A stretch of DNA of 64,000 nt from Sinotaia quadrata (Eukaryota > Mollusca > Gastropoda > Architaenioglossa > Viviparidae): assembly GCA_028829895.1 (NCBI GenBank), contig CM054180.1, forward strand, positions 113,095,135 to 113,159,134, read 5' to 3'. Of this stretch, positions 18,633 through 31,659 are shown in pieces. Numbering within the stretch: position 1 is the stretch's first letter; every line of letters starts with the position of its first letter. The position numbers and the translations under genes are program-made. The notes under the pieces were generated by a model, which did not search any database, was not told the DNA's origin, and saw nothing but the letters and a program-made list of their open reading frames with translations.

Positions 18633-18638
18633 AATAAA
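18633..18638 (+). terminator. Poly(A) signal downstream of the Ig/C4-like gene
   Basis: AATAAA lies about 360 bases after the stop codon; a second AATAAA is at 18886-18891. Either could end the transcript. Confidence 0.4.
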
Positions 18639-18932
18639 ACAACAAACCCCTTGCCTTTACCACCACACCAGCAAAAGACATTGCTATCGATCTATACAGA
18701 GTTTCTGGACAATTAAGGGCATTAGTTTTAATTTATGAATTATGTATTTAACGTGAATTTGCATGCTTTATAATATTCAGCAGTGTGATGAGCCCATGTG
18801 TGGAGTAATAATAACTGTACCTTAAGTTCACTTTAACACGATTTTACATTTATGCAATGTACAAAGTGTCGTAAATATATGATGGAATAAAAATTGTTAT
18901 TCTCAACCATGTATCAGGACAGACCCATACAC

Positions 18933-18945
18933 ACTCACACACACA

Positions 18946-18975
<30 letters not shown>
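18933..18975. repeat. (AC)n/(GC)n microsatellite
   Basis: AC run ending in a short GC run. Confidence 0.9.
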
Positions 18976-18977
<2 letters not shown>

Positions 18978-19197
18978 TTTATAGTTATTTAAACGATTTG
19001 TAACACTAATACATGCACTAATGTTGCCATACAAACTATATAAATGCTTACAAAAACAAGAAAGCATATCAAAAGGAATCAGCAAGTGCATTAGCATTGT
19101 ATAGCAAATAATACTGTATGCAAAAGAAAATCACAAATAAAATAACCTCACAAATGTTCAGACTGAGCAATGAATGGCAAAGATGACACACTATATT

Positions 19198-19199
<2 letters not shown>

Positions 19200-19278
<79 letters not shown>
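19200..19278. repeat. (TG)n microsatellite
   Basis: Pure TG run of about 78 bases. Confidence 0.95.
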
Positions 19279-19280
<2 letters not shown>

Positions 19281-19464
19281 CTGTAGAGAGGGAGGAGAGG
19301 GACACACTGGTAGATGAAAATAACTGATAAAGTTAAAACATTGGTCTGGCCATAATTATTAAGCCATTTTATATTTTAATGATAAAATATTGTTCTTTAA
19401 TTCCATACTACTACTACTACTGATGATGATGATGATAAAAATAATAATAATGCATAACTAATTA

Positions 19465-20440
19465 CAAGTGATGAGATTCTTAATTTATGTTAATAATAAT
19501 TCTCCAGAAGATATCACTCGTCTCTCTCACTTTTATATCTTCCACAATAGTAAAGTCATACAATTACTGTCACACAATATAGGTTGAAAACATTTAATCA
19601 AAGGAGAAGAAAAATCCGTCTTTTAATCTTTATTTAGCGAGTTACCATCCACCTACTATCTTTCCAACATATGTTTATCAATATGTGTAAGAATGTCAGT
19701 TAAATTAACAATAAATTTATTAAATCAATAATCAAATATACAACATATGAATATAATCAAAAGATCATTGACATTTACAACAATGTTTGACTAACGTTGG
19801 ACAATCCTAGAATAGACATCAGTAGTCATATTAATACATATATATAATCAAGTTCATCGCTAGCATTCATCACAGAAATGAGAGTGGAGTTTTAGAGAAA
19901 TAATTAAAGTCAATGTACATAACCGTTTCAATGTTGGTTGCTGTCACTATCACGTTTTGACAATCACAAGGTTTGCAACAAGTCACTGTCCTTCTTATTT
20001 AGATGATGGTCCAACGTACCCTTTCCAGGCATGTTGCACAACTGCTCAAGAATCTTTGATGTATTCACAAAGCACACTGTGGAGAATTGTCCAGAAATTC
20101 GCATGTACTATCAAAAGCCATCACATGAAGTGTTGTAGAATCATTGCGTGTGCTACTCAGCATACCATGAAGAATGGTCAAAATAATCTTCATGAATCCT
20201 CGAGACCAAACTAAAGCCTCAATTATCGGCAACTTGGCTCTTGAACAGAATTCACAGGAATCAACTTATAAAACACGTTTACTGATAAATTCGATGATAA
20301 AATTGGATGCACACACCAATATGCTCTGGTAGAGTACAATAGTTTCTGCGATTTAAAGTAGATCAAAGCATCAAAAGACAAAAGTGCGCTCTTCTCTGCA
20401 AAAGTCAAATTAATGCAGCGCTAAATTTTAGGCATATTTA
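19465..20440 (+). repeat. Interspersed repeat family copy (e)
   Basis: Carries the family phrases seen in copies c and d: taattacaagtgatgagat, tttagcgagttaccatccacc and tatcaatatgtgtaag. It runs opposite to the copies at 13.3 and 22.8 kb. The far boundary is uncertain. Confidence 0.6.
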
Positions 20441-22769
20441 TCTTCACATAAGATACAGGTGCAGGGCAACGTAGCTCTATTATCTTTTCCTTTTGGTAAT
20501 TTATGAAGCAAGAAAAATAGAATATGCTTACTGCTATTTTTGGAAAGCTGGTGTTGGTCTAAGTATCCACAATTTTCCCGAACTTACTTAAAATACGTCA
20601 AGGTCGGTGGCGCTAGTAAATCTTCAGAGGCCTTTGTGGAAAACTGCCGGTTTTTTTAGTTAGGTATGAAAAAATAAAATATATTTCGCACATATTATGA
20701 TTTTATTATACAAAAAGAATTGAATATTAAACTAGTCAAGCATTTTCTACAGAATATATTGCCATCTTTATCCTCATTATGATATGCCCATGAACACTTG
20801 TACTCCTAGAAATGTTTATTATAAACATATCGCTGTGAACAGTGAAAAAAAATGTAGGAATAGGAAACAAAGAAATATAGACGCTTCGACATTTTACGGT
20901 ATTCTTTGTAATGAAGCAGATTAACAAGTATAATGTAGATATATTATACCCTTTCTTGAAAAGGTTAAACTGTTAGACTCAGATCATCATTTCTTTTTTC
21001 TCTTTTTCTTCTGATTGTCCTGGAAGTATATACACCTGCTAGCCTCTCTCAGACAATACTTTGAGAATGTCTTTTATCGATTTCGGCCGATAATTTAATC
21101 TGCAATATGTTGCTAATGAACCAGAGAACAGTGCGAATGTATGCTGAGGTATGTGCACATTAATCGCACTTTTTTTATATTAATGAAAAAACATAGTTCT
21201 TTTCTCAGTTCATTAAAGGGGAATAAAATCTTCGAATCCGCATTTGTTAACGCGTTAGGTTCTCTCCCTTTAGTCGTCTCCTGTAATGAACTGACAGATC
21301 ATGTGACAAAAAGGAAGTTCGCCGCTAATGGCGTGTACATAATTATTGAACAAGATTTGCCTTCGTCACTCTCATATCCTGATAAATGATTTACATTTAT
21401 CTCTGTAAGACAAACACAAATCATTTATTATCGTTGACGGCATTGTCTACATTGCTTTCATTATTTTGAGGTTGATAATACTGGAGAATAACCATAGGCC
21501 TATATTGTGTCTACTTTCAGTTTCTGTGATTTAATTTGCGATCCATAGACACATGTATACACTTGCATGAACTTAAAGTAAAATAAAATTCATGGCACAA
21601 ATAGTCGTATGTATGCGCTGTGACATTTTCTTTCGCCTCGATTGTAAAAGTCTTTTGCGTAGCAACTGGTTTGCCATTGTGTACCTAGTGACAGCATAAA
21701 TCAACACGTCGTCCATTAATATTCCAAGGGAAATAACCATTGCTTTATTCTAGCTGTATAATGTTTTGCTTCTGAATTAAGTTTCCTGTTCTGAACGTAG
21801 TAGTGTAACATTAAATAGACTTGTGCCTCGAAAACCTTTTAAAAACAACAACACATAATTAAATATATAAGACTTAATCTTAATTTATTTTAGCAAATAA
21901 AAGTAACACACGTGTCTTCGTATATATATATAAGGAACTAGGATTAATTCACTGTATTGTTTTTATTTTAAAAAGTTAACCCACCGACAGAGGGCAGTTC
22001 AGGGTGTGCGCCAAATTGGCCCGAACTTTTTTTTCTCCCTCCGTCAGCCCTCCCTCTCTCCATATTGGAACGCAATGTGGGGCTGTGAGGTCCCGCTGAG
22101 GCATTCCAAATCAGATAACGTCTTTGATGAAATGATTAACGCAAGTCCAGTGATGACGCTAAACTGCTCTCGACAGCACCACCACCCATTTGAAATAAGC
22201 ATTTTTATCAAACCTATATTAAGAAATATACTTAATTTTATGTCAAAGAAATAGCAATAAACGTGACAATTTATTAATGGTAGGCCTACTGTGAGTAAAG
22301 TTTGATGCATGTGCTGATTCACTCGTACAGTAGAGACATACATTAAAGAGAAAGGAACATTTATCAGTAATACGAAAAGTGCACCGTCTTTTACAGATCA
22401 TCAGAACTAGAATAAGGTGAGTCATTGACGGATCGAGAACGAATCCAGAAGAAAGGAATAACTAAAAGAAGAACGAAATTAATATGACAGTCTTAATAAT
22501 AACGTTCTCGTTGTACTTCAACAAAATATTGAAATTTGACAAAACTCCCGAAGCATTAATTCTTCTTGTAGTCACCGTGCTGTAACCTATTACATTCGCT
22601 AGCTATTGACTTTACATATCATCAAGCAAATTACAATTACCCTCACACACTTCATTTAAAACTATATGAACAGAGTGTGGACAACTCAATGAAATAGTAT
22701 GCTAAACACTTGGCATTGTTTCTAGTGAACCTGTTGATAAAACTGATATGCTGTATTTATTTATGATGT
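20441..22769. other. Intergenic, no gene recognised
   Basis: AT-rich. A GC-richer patch at about 21975-22110 shares about 80 bases (agggtgtgcgccaaa, then cagccctccct) with the reverse strand of about 31835-31915, so it is a fragment of another repeat. No coding exon was supported. Confidence 0.5.
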
Positions 22770-23830
22770 GTGCGTGTTGCAGGAAAACTGTAAGTCGAGA
22801 TTTGAATGTAAGAATGAATGGAGTTGTTTTTTTTTTTTTAAAGCATAAACTGCAAACTTAGCATTTGTTTCCAGATTATAATTTTACAGGGACAAAGCAG
22901 CCTTTCTGAATATTATTTGCATTTCCAGTTGAATATAAACAGCTATGACCTTGGTAGACGTGGAGAGCCTAGTCTGTAATTGTTAGAATGCATGGCACTC
23001 CATTCATGTAAGGTGGCAGGGTATGTTGACTATATTGAGCAATTTTTCATAGAAGGAATTTACTAGAAATTGCTACAATTCTTGTTCTGCTTGAAGGAAA
23101 TGACACAACAAATATCATGCCCAGGTTAGCTTCAAGAGAATAGCAGCATACCAATGTTTTCAACCTGTGCATATAGAGACACATGGTGTTGACATGGACA
23201 ATAACTTCTAAAATTGTTGCACAAGTGCACTAAAGACTATCAAGACAGTGCTTAAACCTGGTTACGTAGAAACCATTATCGCTTATCTCTAATAACTCCA
23301 TTTCTCTTCTCTGATAAAAACTTACTGTGATTTGTATTGTTTTTAAATTGCTGACTTGTATTTTAGGATATAGGACTGTGTAGTATGGGAACTATTTGAA
23401 AGTAATTTTCATAAAATTATTGATGTCAAGTAATCTTTTTCACTGTATTTGTCATATGTATATTGGATTGATGATTTACGAAATTTACTGTTAAATGTAA
23501 TGACCTCCTTACACATATTGATAACCTTGTGTTGGAGAAGAAGGTGGATGGGGGCTCGCTAAATATAAAATAAAGATGGATTTGTCTTCTCCTTCACTAA
23601 GAGGTTTTCCACCTACGGAAATATTGCGACGGTAAATGTTTGTCTTTAATGTTGTGGAACAGAGAAAACGTTTACAGCTCCCGCGTTTCCGCCAAGTGAG
23701 AGAGGCAAGTGGTGTCTGCTGGTGAATTATTAATAGCATAAATTAAGATTCTCATTACTTGTAATTAGTTATGTTATGTATGATTAATTAATTAATGATA
23801 ATAATAACCATTAACTAGGTGACGTTGACG
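22770..23830 (-). repeat. Interspersed repeat family copy (c)
   Basis: Parallel to copy b at 13.3-14.2 kb over nearly 900 bases with many small differences. Its right end (ccattaactaggtgacgttg) is the complement of the left end of the copy at 25908. Confidence 0.65.
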
Positions 23831-24234
23831 TCACTCTATGTAAATAATAAATTGAAAATTTCACACAAAGGGATAATGCAGTTGTAGAAAGATTCTTGAA
23901 CATTAAATCGATTAAATAGAAATGACTGTTTCTCTTGGATGAAGACTACGATATGCATCGTTTGCAGTAAGAGATTTCACAAGTGCAATTCAAAGGCACA
24001 TAACTCACATACATTCTTTGGCGTATCATCATAGAGTTGTGTACAGGATCAAGTGTTCCTTCACCGACAATTGTAATCTGTGGACTTTCCCAATAATTTG
24101 ATTATATTATATTTTTATTTAAGACTTTTAATAAATATTCAAAACTTGTTCATTTTAAAATATTTGTTTTTGAGATGAATGACAGACAGAATAATGTTGA
24201 AAAATTGGTTAAAACCTGACTAGTGAATGAAAGG

Positions 24235-24290
24235 AGTGCATCACGTTAAGGAGTGCAGCACGTTAAGGAGTGCATCACGTTAAGGAGTGT
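24235..24290. repeat. 18-bp tandem repeat, three copies
   Basis: Three copies of gtgcatcacgttaaggagt-type units, immediately before two further tandem arrays. Confidence 0.85.
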
Positions 24291-24359
24291 CGATGCGTGT
24301 ATTGTTGTTATAAGCTAGCTATTGCCGATAGTTTGAGATCAACACGCGACTACGGCACA

Positions 24360-24560
24360 GATGTGCTGTCAATCAAATTTATTTTGAATGGATTGCTTTG
24401 GGATCCCGCGTAGACCAATGATCTAGCTGTGTAGCTATTTATTATGGATGGACTGGTGTACATATTCGCGTCAATCAAAATTCTGGCTGGGTGGCTATTT
24501 ATTATATGTGTGTTGGATTAGCATCTCGCATCGACCAAAGTTATGGCTGCCTGGTAATTC
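24360..24560. repeat. Imperfect tandem repeat of about 60-70 bp, three copies
   Basis: Repeated phrases gctatttattat and gcgtcaatcaaa or cgcatcgaccaaa recur about every 60-70 bases with substantial divergence, so this array is older than its neighbours. Confidence 0.65.
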
Positions 24561-24576
24561 CGTTTGAAACTTATGC

Positions 24577-24810
24577 AATGACGAACTTATTTTAGGATAA
24601 GTGACAATTGTCTTGTCAGAATGTGGTTGAGGAAAATGACGAACTTATTTTAGGATAAGTGACAATTGTCTTGTCAGAATGTGGTTGAGGAAAATGACGA
24701 ACTTATTTTAGGATAAGTGACAGTTGTCTTGTCAGAATGTGGTTGAGGAAAATGACGAACTTATTTTAGGATAAGTGACAATTGTCTTGTCAGAATGTGG
24801 TTGAGGAAAA
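24577..24810. repeat. 58-bp minisatellite, four copies
   Basis: Four almost identical head-to-tail copies beginning aatgacgaacttatttt; one copy has a single A-to-G change (gacagttg). Recent expansion. Confidence 0.95.
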
Positions 24811-25442
24811 TGGGCAGAATACATGCATGCTAATTTGCGTTAAGTATGTTTTAGTTGCATTGTGTAGTTCTGTAGCTGGAGAAAGACACTCAAACGAAAG
24901 GTGTTTGAAGACCTGAGGTTGTCGCCTAAACAAAAAAAAAACTGCATAAAACTGCAATAACACAAATACCTTTTCTTGTCAACAAATTGGCAATAGAGTA
25001 TGTATCACCTTTCAAAAAGAAGTTGTAATCAACCACGCTACCACACTCTGCATTATGAAACAAGTTTCTAATTAGGGGTATAAAACGTCAAATATAACAG
25101 CTCATTGTAATAGTAAGCTGCGTCAAAAATACAATAGGAATATATGCACAAAGATAGAAGAAAAGCGTTGGCAATGGAGAAAGAAACGGGCATTTAAAAG
25201 ATCAGAATATCAGCCATCAAGTTTCATTTCTACAATACTCGACAAATAGAAAAAAAATGCACTCAGATACAGTTTAAACGTTGTCAAGAAGAAAGAAAAT
25301 ACATTTTTTAAAATCAGTCATAGAATTTAGCAGAGTAGTCACATATATCTTTCATTATCTCGACATTTTTCACGACTTTGAGTCATACACTGAAATTATC
25401 AAACTTTAACTGAAACAAGAAACCCTTCATTAGCGATTATAC

Positions 25443-25448
25443 TTTATT
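25443..25448 (-). terminator. Poly(A) signal of the cysteine-knot gene
   Basis: AATAAA on the minus strand about 140 bases after the stop at 25588-25590; another AATAAA lies at 25495-25500. Confidence 0.4.
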
Positions 25449-25587
25449 GGTAACTTGAACGATTTCATTTTAAACTAATAAACAAACAGCAATTTTTATT
25501 TTAATAAAGGAAACAGAACGCAAATGCCAAGTTAAATCTAAGCCTTGCTTTTTTATGACATATTCTGATATGGCTTTCCATTATGCA

Positions 25588-27370
25588 TTATGGCCAGTAA
25601 TCACCTTCGAGTGGATGGAGGCAATAGCCTGGGTGATCTATTGATTTCCTACGGCACACGCCTTCACAGCATTCAGCGTCAATTAAACATTTTTCCGGAA
25701 ATTTGCACTCTGGTTTCAATCTGAAAGAAAAAACGAGTTTGTAACAAAGATGTGTAATCGTAAAATTATTTTAGAACGCTGTCATCCCTTAATTACTTAA
25801 ATGAACATACGTAAAGTATGACGTAATGCGTAACGTTTATTGCGTAAAACGCACAACAGTACAAAAAAAATGAAAACAAAGAGCAGCACATAATATGTAT
25901 ACATATGTGTGACGACAACGCCACTTAGTTAATGAATATGATTATTATTAATTGATTAATCATCCAAACCTAATGACAAGTAATGAGAATCTTAATTTAT
26001 CTTATAAATGATCCTCCTTCAGACACCACTCGTCTCTTTCATTTGACGGATACAAAGAAGATGTAAATGATTTCTCTCTTCCACAACATTAACAATAAGC
26101 ATTTACTGTCGCACATTATTCCGCAGGTGGAAAAATTCTTATAATTAAATATTTACATGAAACCACGTTTGAATAATTTATGTACTACAAAGTATTATGA
26201 TAAAGTACAAGTCAATAATTCAATACAAACCACAGGTTAGTTCTTATCAGAGAATAGAAATGGAGTTATTAGAGATAAAAGATAATAGATTTTATATAAC
26301 CTGGATTAACCACTGTCTCAACAGTCTTTCTCTTGCTTTTGCAACAATGTCACAAGTTTATTGTCCACCACTATTATACCAGTTCCATGTGTTTCCTTCC
26401 ATACATATCAAAACACTGATGTGTTGCTATTCTGCTGAAGTCAACCTAGGCGCTTACTTCTACCTTACCAGTTTACCTCAAGCAGAATATCACTTTCAAC
26501 CATTCTAGTACTTCCTTATACCAGAAATTTCTCTTGTAATCAGCATACTTTGCCACGGTACACCAAAGGAGTGTGGTGTGTTCTCTTACACTTAAACACA
26601 CCATGGTAGAATGATTCCTGTGTCTCCCTTATCATGGTGGTTTACAACCAGTGAGCCACTAGATTCAAATAATATGTGAAAAGTCTGCTTACTCACTGTA
26701 AATCATAAACATTGGATACTAAAATCTACTCACCCTGTTAGAATGGTTTGGATTATATTCTCAACTGTTTGCTTCAAATCAGACACTTTCAAAAATACCG
26801 TCATAAGGAGTGCCCAAGGTTGGGTCACTCTGACAATTCAAAAAGTTATATAACAATTAAAGTTAAAATAGGGAGAGGCAAATTTACTCCGCCACAATAC
26901 GCATATAATCTTTTTTGAAAGATTTGCTTGTGCTGAGTTAATAAGGCACTTTGAGTAAGCGTGCAGATTCGTGCTGTAAGAAATAACGGTAAGCGTATAT
27001 TCCATTAAAAATGTTATTGATGGTGTGGTGTGTTGGTGTAGTGTAGTGGATGCAAGACAACGATGATGACAATGGACAGCACATGTATTTGACGACAGCC
27101 ACATCAGACGATTACAACACGCAACAACATGTTTACATGTGTGGCTTTATTTTCTTGGTGATGGACACCTCATGTGTTTGACGACGGCCACATCAAACGA
27201 TTACAAGACGCAACACCATGTTTACAAGTGTGGCTTTAGTTCATGGTGATACAGCCGCACATCGGCCCTCCAACTCATTCTCTCTTTCTGTTGTGCTTCA
27301 CAATTCTCTCGTTATTCTTTTCTGCACGCATACGACGACAACATACACACACGCATGCACGCACGCACGC

Positions 27371-27437
<67 letters not shown>

Positions 27438-30400
27438 TGTCACACCAATATATACATTGAATGCGGGCTACATGAAAGACACTTGAATTCCAAAACCATC
27501 TTCCATGGTAGGGCTTTACACCATTTTCTGTGTTTTATGTCTTTCGTTTCTTTATAATTAACTTCTAAATCCCTAAGGGTTGTGTGATTGTTATACTATT
27601 TATGGAAAGTGCATTAATTACTCTGTAAGTACAATTCTTTCCTAACATATAATTTAAAAGTCATGTACAAAATAAAATAAAAAACTATATTGGCATGGCA
27701 TGGGGAAATCGTTCTTAAATTAATAAATCATAAAATACCCAAAGAAAATAATATAAATTAGCACTCAAAAATACATAGATACAAACTATAAACTATTTTC
27801 TATCTAAGTAATTATTAATATATAAACGTCAATTTCAGTTAACAACTACCTAAAACAGTGTAAACTGTAAAGGAATAAATGTATGCACACTAGCACAGCC
27901 CAACACATATAGCACGAATTAACCGAGTAGTTTAAAAATTTCAAGCCAGCGATCGTTGACCCAATTTGCCGACAGCGACTGGCCTACATTTGAAAACAAA
28001 TGTGTTATGAAAGCAAAAGCTCTTTTTAAGTAGTGTCAGCAAAAATCTACCAAAATACTTAACTTCCTTTCCACAAGATTATGAGACGTAATGTGACTTT
28101 CCTAGAGTGGGCAAGAATAAATGCTGAAATGACGTCACAGTGAGCAATTTTAACAACATTAGGGATTATTTAAACTGTATGTGGACTTCCATAGGGAAGA
28201 CGTTTGAAGTGTAGTACACTTGCATTAATTCTAAATAGTTTCTATTATTATACATGTTTTGCTCTTTACTGTACTTATAACATATAATAACAAAATGATA
28301 ACAGGATTGCTCGTTTTAGTTGTCACGTGTATGTGTATTGGTAATTGTGCATATTGGGGCACTGGATATTGCATAACGTATCCATTCAAAATAAATCTGG
28401 CATAACTGTATAATAAATAATACCATAACGATGAATATACAAAATAATTTCAGTTTCTTTGTTAACTCGTTTCTTATCACCGAAAAGTTGCTTGTTTTTA
28501 TTGCTTTAGGCGTCATGTATTTTAATGATTTGTATGCGTCATTAATTTGACATACAAGCAGTATATACACCGCTCCCTTTTGCAATACTTATTAAAAGCA
28601 GTTTAGAATAGAAGTCTGAGAACAACTCAAACGTGTCCATGATGACACGTACTTTTTACGTGATACGTGTTACATACATGCTCCGTGACATTGTGAAGTG
28701 TAGAAGCATCAGAACCAACAACACCAAACAGATTTTTTTCTTCATTTTGAGTAACTGCAAAGATATAGGATCACAGCGATATAGAATCTCAATGATACAG
28801 AATCACAAAGATTTAGAACAATGTGTGACAACAACGCCACTTCATGAAAATATTAATTTATTTTATTAATTTTCATCCAATAGACACCACTCATTTCTCA
28901 CTTGGCGGATTACGGGCGCTGTAAACGTTTTCACTCTTCCACAATATAAAACAACATTTATTTACACCGTCATGCGGAGTGCCCAAGATCGGATTACTCT
29001 GACAATTTAACAATTTATATAACGTTTAAATTTAAAAAAAAAATATGGATAGGCAAATTTACTTCTCTACACAGCGATAAACGACCCCATTGATATAGGA
29101 TCACAACGATATAGGATCACAATGTAGGATCACGATGTAGGATCACAACGACATAGGATCACAACGACATAGGATCACAACGATGCAGGATCACAACGAC
29201 ATAGGATCAAAACGATGCAGGATCACAACGACATAGGATCACAACAATGCAGGATGACAACGATGTAGGATAACTATAGGTTCACAAGATCGCAACAATG
29301 ATATGAGAACACAATGCAGTAAATAACAACGATATATTATCACAAAGATATAGGACCACTGCCATACAGCATCACTAATAAACAAATCACTCTTAACTCC
29401 ATTTCTTCTATGATGAGAATAGCCCTTAATAATAAACCATCATAACCAGTAACAAAGAAGAGCATGTATATCACACATACACACCACACACACACATGCA
29501 CAAATTATATATTAACTGATGATGATTATTACTATTTTCTTACATGTATTGTTTAGCACGGAAATCAACATACCTGTTCTGCTTTCAGCAGTTTCGAAAA
29601 AAGACTATTTAATCAGCCAGATTCCACAAATTTCTTCTACTTTTTACGACTGATAACAAAACCGCTGGTACTGTATTAATTTTTAATTCTGTATGATGTT
29701 AATCCGTTGTTCACTTCTCATCGGGGTGTACAAATGTTATCAAGTTGCATTGGAAAGTGCGATGAAGAATTGTGCATTATATAAACATTGACGTCATGCT
29801 CTCTAATCTATAATTGCGTATTATGCTCTCATCAAACCATAACGTCATTAAGTAAATTTATCAACAAAAGAGCATTATGCAAATGATATATACTCTCTAA
29901 TAAATAAAAAAAATTAAAAAATTTTATTGAATCTTATTTTGTGTGAAACTTTTCAGTATATGTATATCAAACAAGGTTTACGTGACAGCGCCCGATATCT
30001 ATTAATATTAATATTTATTTTTTAATAAATTCATAACCCTATAAATGTTCGTTGGCTGGTCACATACGTAACTGGGAAATGTCACACGTTCAAGCCGCTA
30101 TCTGATTGTCGGGACACACAGACACACACTCTAAGTTCTATAAGAGTCTCTGCTGGCAGTCCCTTTTACAAGGTTTAACTTTCTGTTTATGGTTGTGTAA
30201 ATATAAACAAGACTGTTTCCTATTTTTTTTTCTAATGAGAAGAACCCGTTACCTTTCAGTACAGCTAAAAGTGTCCACCACCACTGGACAAGTGGCAAAC
30301 TCGGAGGATTTACTGTCCACACTGATTTCTAAACAGTCCACATGTGCAAACCCTGGCTTAGACCCTCTTTGTCAATGACCTCTGTCTTAGCATGTAGATT

Positions 30401-31341
30401 AGATTAGAGACTAGGGTCTGGAGATCTATATGGACAGCTTAGATCTATGGTTTAGATCAACAGTTTAGAGCTGTTAAATGGCAACACAAAATAATAAATT
30501 TATTGCGCTCCTGTCTTCCGTCTCCCTAATTTGTTAACCTTAACTGACATCTCTTGTTCTGTCTTCCGTCTCTCTCTTTCTAACGTTCTCTAACTTACTG
30601 AATCAATTACCCATGAGCCACAGACACATATATCCACCACACCCACCTGTCCATGGGCAAACTGCTTGCGTTCATTGATACTGCGCAGGAATTAGGAGAG
30701 TGGTAAATATAATTGACTTCTCTAAAATAGTGTATATATTATTGATAGAACGTTGTGTAAAGTATTTATGTGATTTGTTAAATGATTGTGCGAACTAATG
30801 TATTTCTTCTCCCAGAAGCAAAGTAGTGTTACGATGATTAAATTTATGTAGAAGTTCACATGGCACATGTATTTGCCACATGTATTTGCCATGCTCATGC
30901 TTGTTAATTGATTTGTAGCTGGTGGAACTAAATAGAGAGAACATTATTGTTTAACGAATATCGCTGTGAACCACTTGCTGATTGTATTGTAACTGAGAAT
31001 TTATACAATTGTAGAATTAAAATCACTATCATCACTTCTCCTAACTAACTCTGAACCAGTCTCGAAGTTTCACTTTTCAAGTCCTAATGAATTCGCGATA
31101 TTTGCGACACAGTTAATAGACGGATCGTTTGCACACTCCTGTCCAAAAGTATTTTCTTTACTTAACTGGGAGTTGAAGCGTGCTGGAAGAGTCTATGTAG
31201 ATTTCTCTTCTCAAAAGACAAGTCTCCGGTTGATTCACACAGCAACCGAGTTTGATGCCCGTAGTGGGAACCACGTCAGGCAGGCCTCCTGCGTACGGCA
31301 AAATCACCAAGAATACGAAGAATATGACGAAGAACAAAATC
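25588..31341 (-). CDS. Small secreted cysteine-knot-type peptide precursor, two exons
   Basis: Minus strand. Exon 31341-31162 begins after an acceptor with one G, then ATT TTG. It encodes a strongly hydrophobic stretch (LFFVIFFVFLVIL) ending in PYAGG, a typical signal peptide, then a linker with a CC pair and one more Cys. It ends AA before a GTAAAG donor. Exon 25720-25588 follows a good acceptor (ttttttctttcag) and starts with A, so the split codon AA|A is Lys and the frame continues to TAA at 25588-25590. The second exon has six cysteines spaced C-x5-C-x5-CC-x3-C-x10-C, the inhibitor cystine knot pattern found in many neuropeptide-like, defence and venom peptides. Function is unknown. The start codon is probably split, with AT in an unlocated 5' exon. 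The two exons are 5.4 kb apart and their joining is inferred from phase, strand and content. Confidence 0.6.
25908..26897 (+). repeat. Interspersed repeat family copy (d), apparently full length
   Basis: About 990 bases starting tgtgacgacaacgcc and ending at a CCACA. Both ends also occur in the short copy f, which fixes the family borders. The TG...CA ends recall a solo LTR, but no clear target duplication was found. Confidence 0.6.
27343..27435. repeat. (AC)n microsatellite
   Basis: AC run preceded by a GCAC variant block. Confidence 0.95.
28826..29075 (+). repeat. Interspersed repeat family copy (f), internally deleted
   Basis: Only about 250 bases but with both family ends: tgtgacaacaacgccactt on the left and aggcaaatttactt on the right. 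The centre present in copy d is missing. Confidence 0.6.
29090..29350. repeat. Degenerate 16-18 bp minisatellite
   Basis: Twelve or more variants of ataggatcacaacgac in a row; isolated units of the same motif also occur near 28765-28810. Confidence 0.85.
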
Positions 31342-31659
31342 CTGCAATTTATAACAAAAGGGCTCAGAGACTACTAACATCAATTTCACTTTGTTCACTA
31401 ATTAAAAGCTAATCATTTCTCTGAGTACAATCTCATTAACCTGAAACAGAATAAGTTAGTTTTACATATCAATTTATCAGACTATATTCTATACAAAATT
31501 ATTAATTTAAAGTAATGCAAAAGCAGCCAATTTACCTTCCGTTTTCGGCTAAAAACCAAGGATTTGAAGAAAAACTGTAACAGTGTAATTATCATCAAGC
31601 CTTCTGACTGATGCTCTACATAGAATAATTTTACAGATATTAAAACCTGGGCCTCCCGT

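Larger units (their letters stand above)
25721..31161 (-). other. Predicted intron of the cysteine-knot gene
   Basis: GT-AG intron of 5441 bases (donor GTAAAG, acceptor TTTCAG, minus strand). It contains interspersed copies d and f, an (AC)n tract and a short minisatellite. The rest, including 27435-28825 and 29350-31160, is AT-rich without recognised features. Confidence 0.5.
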
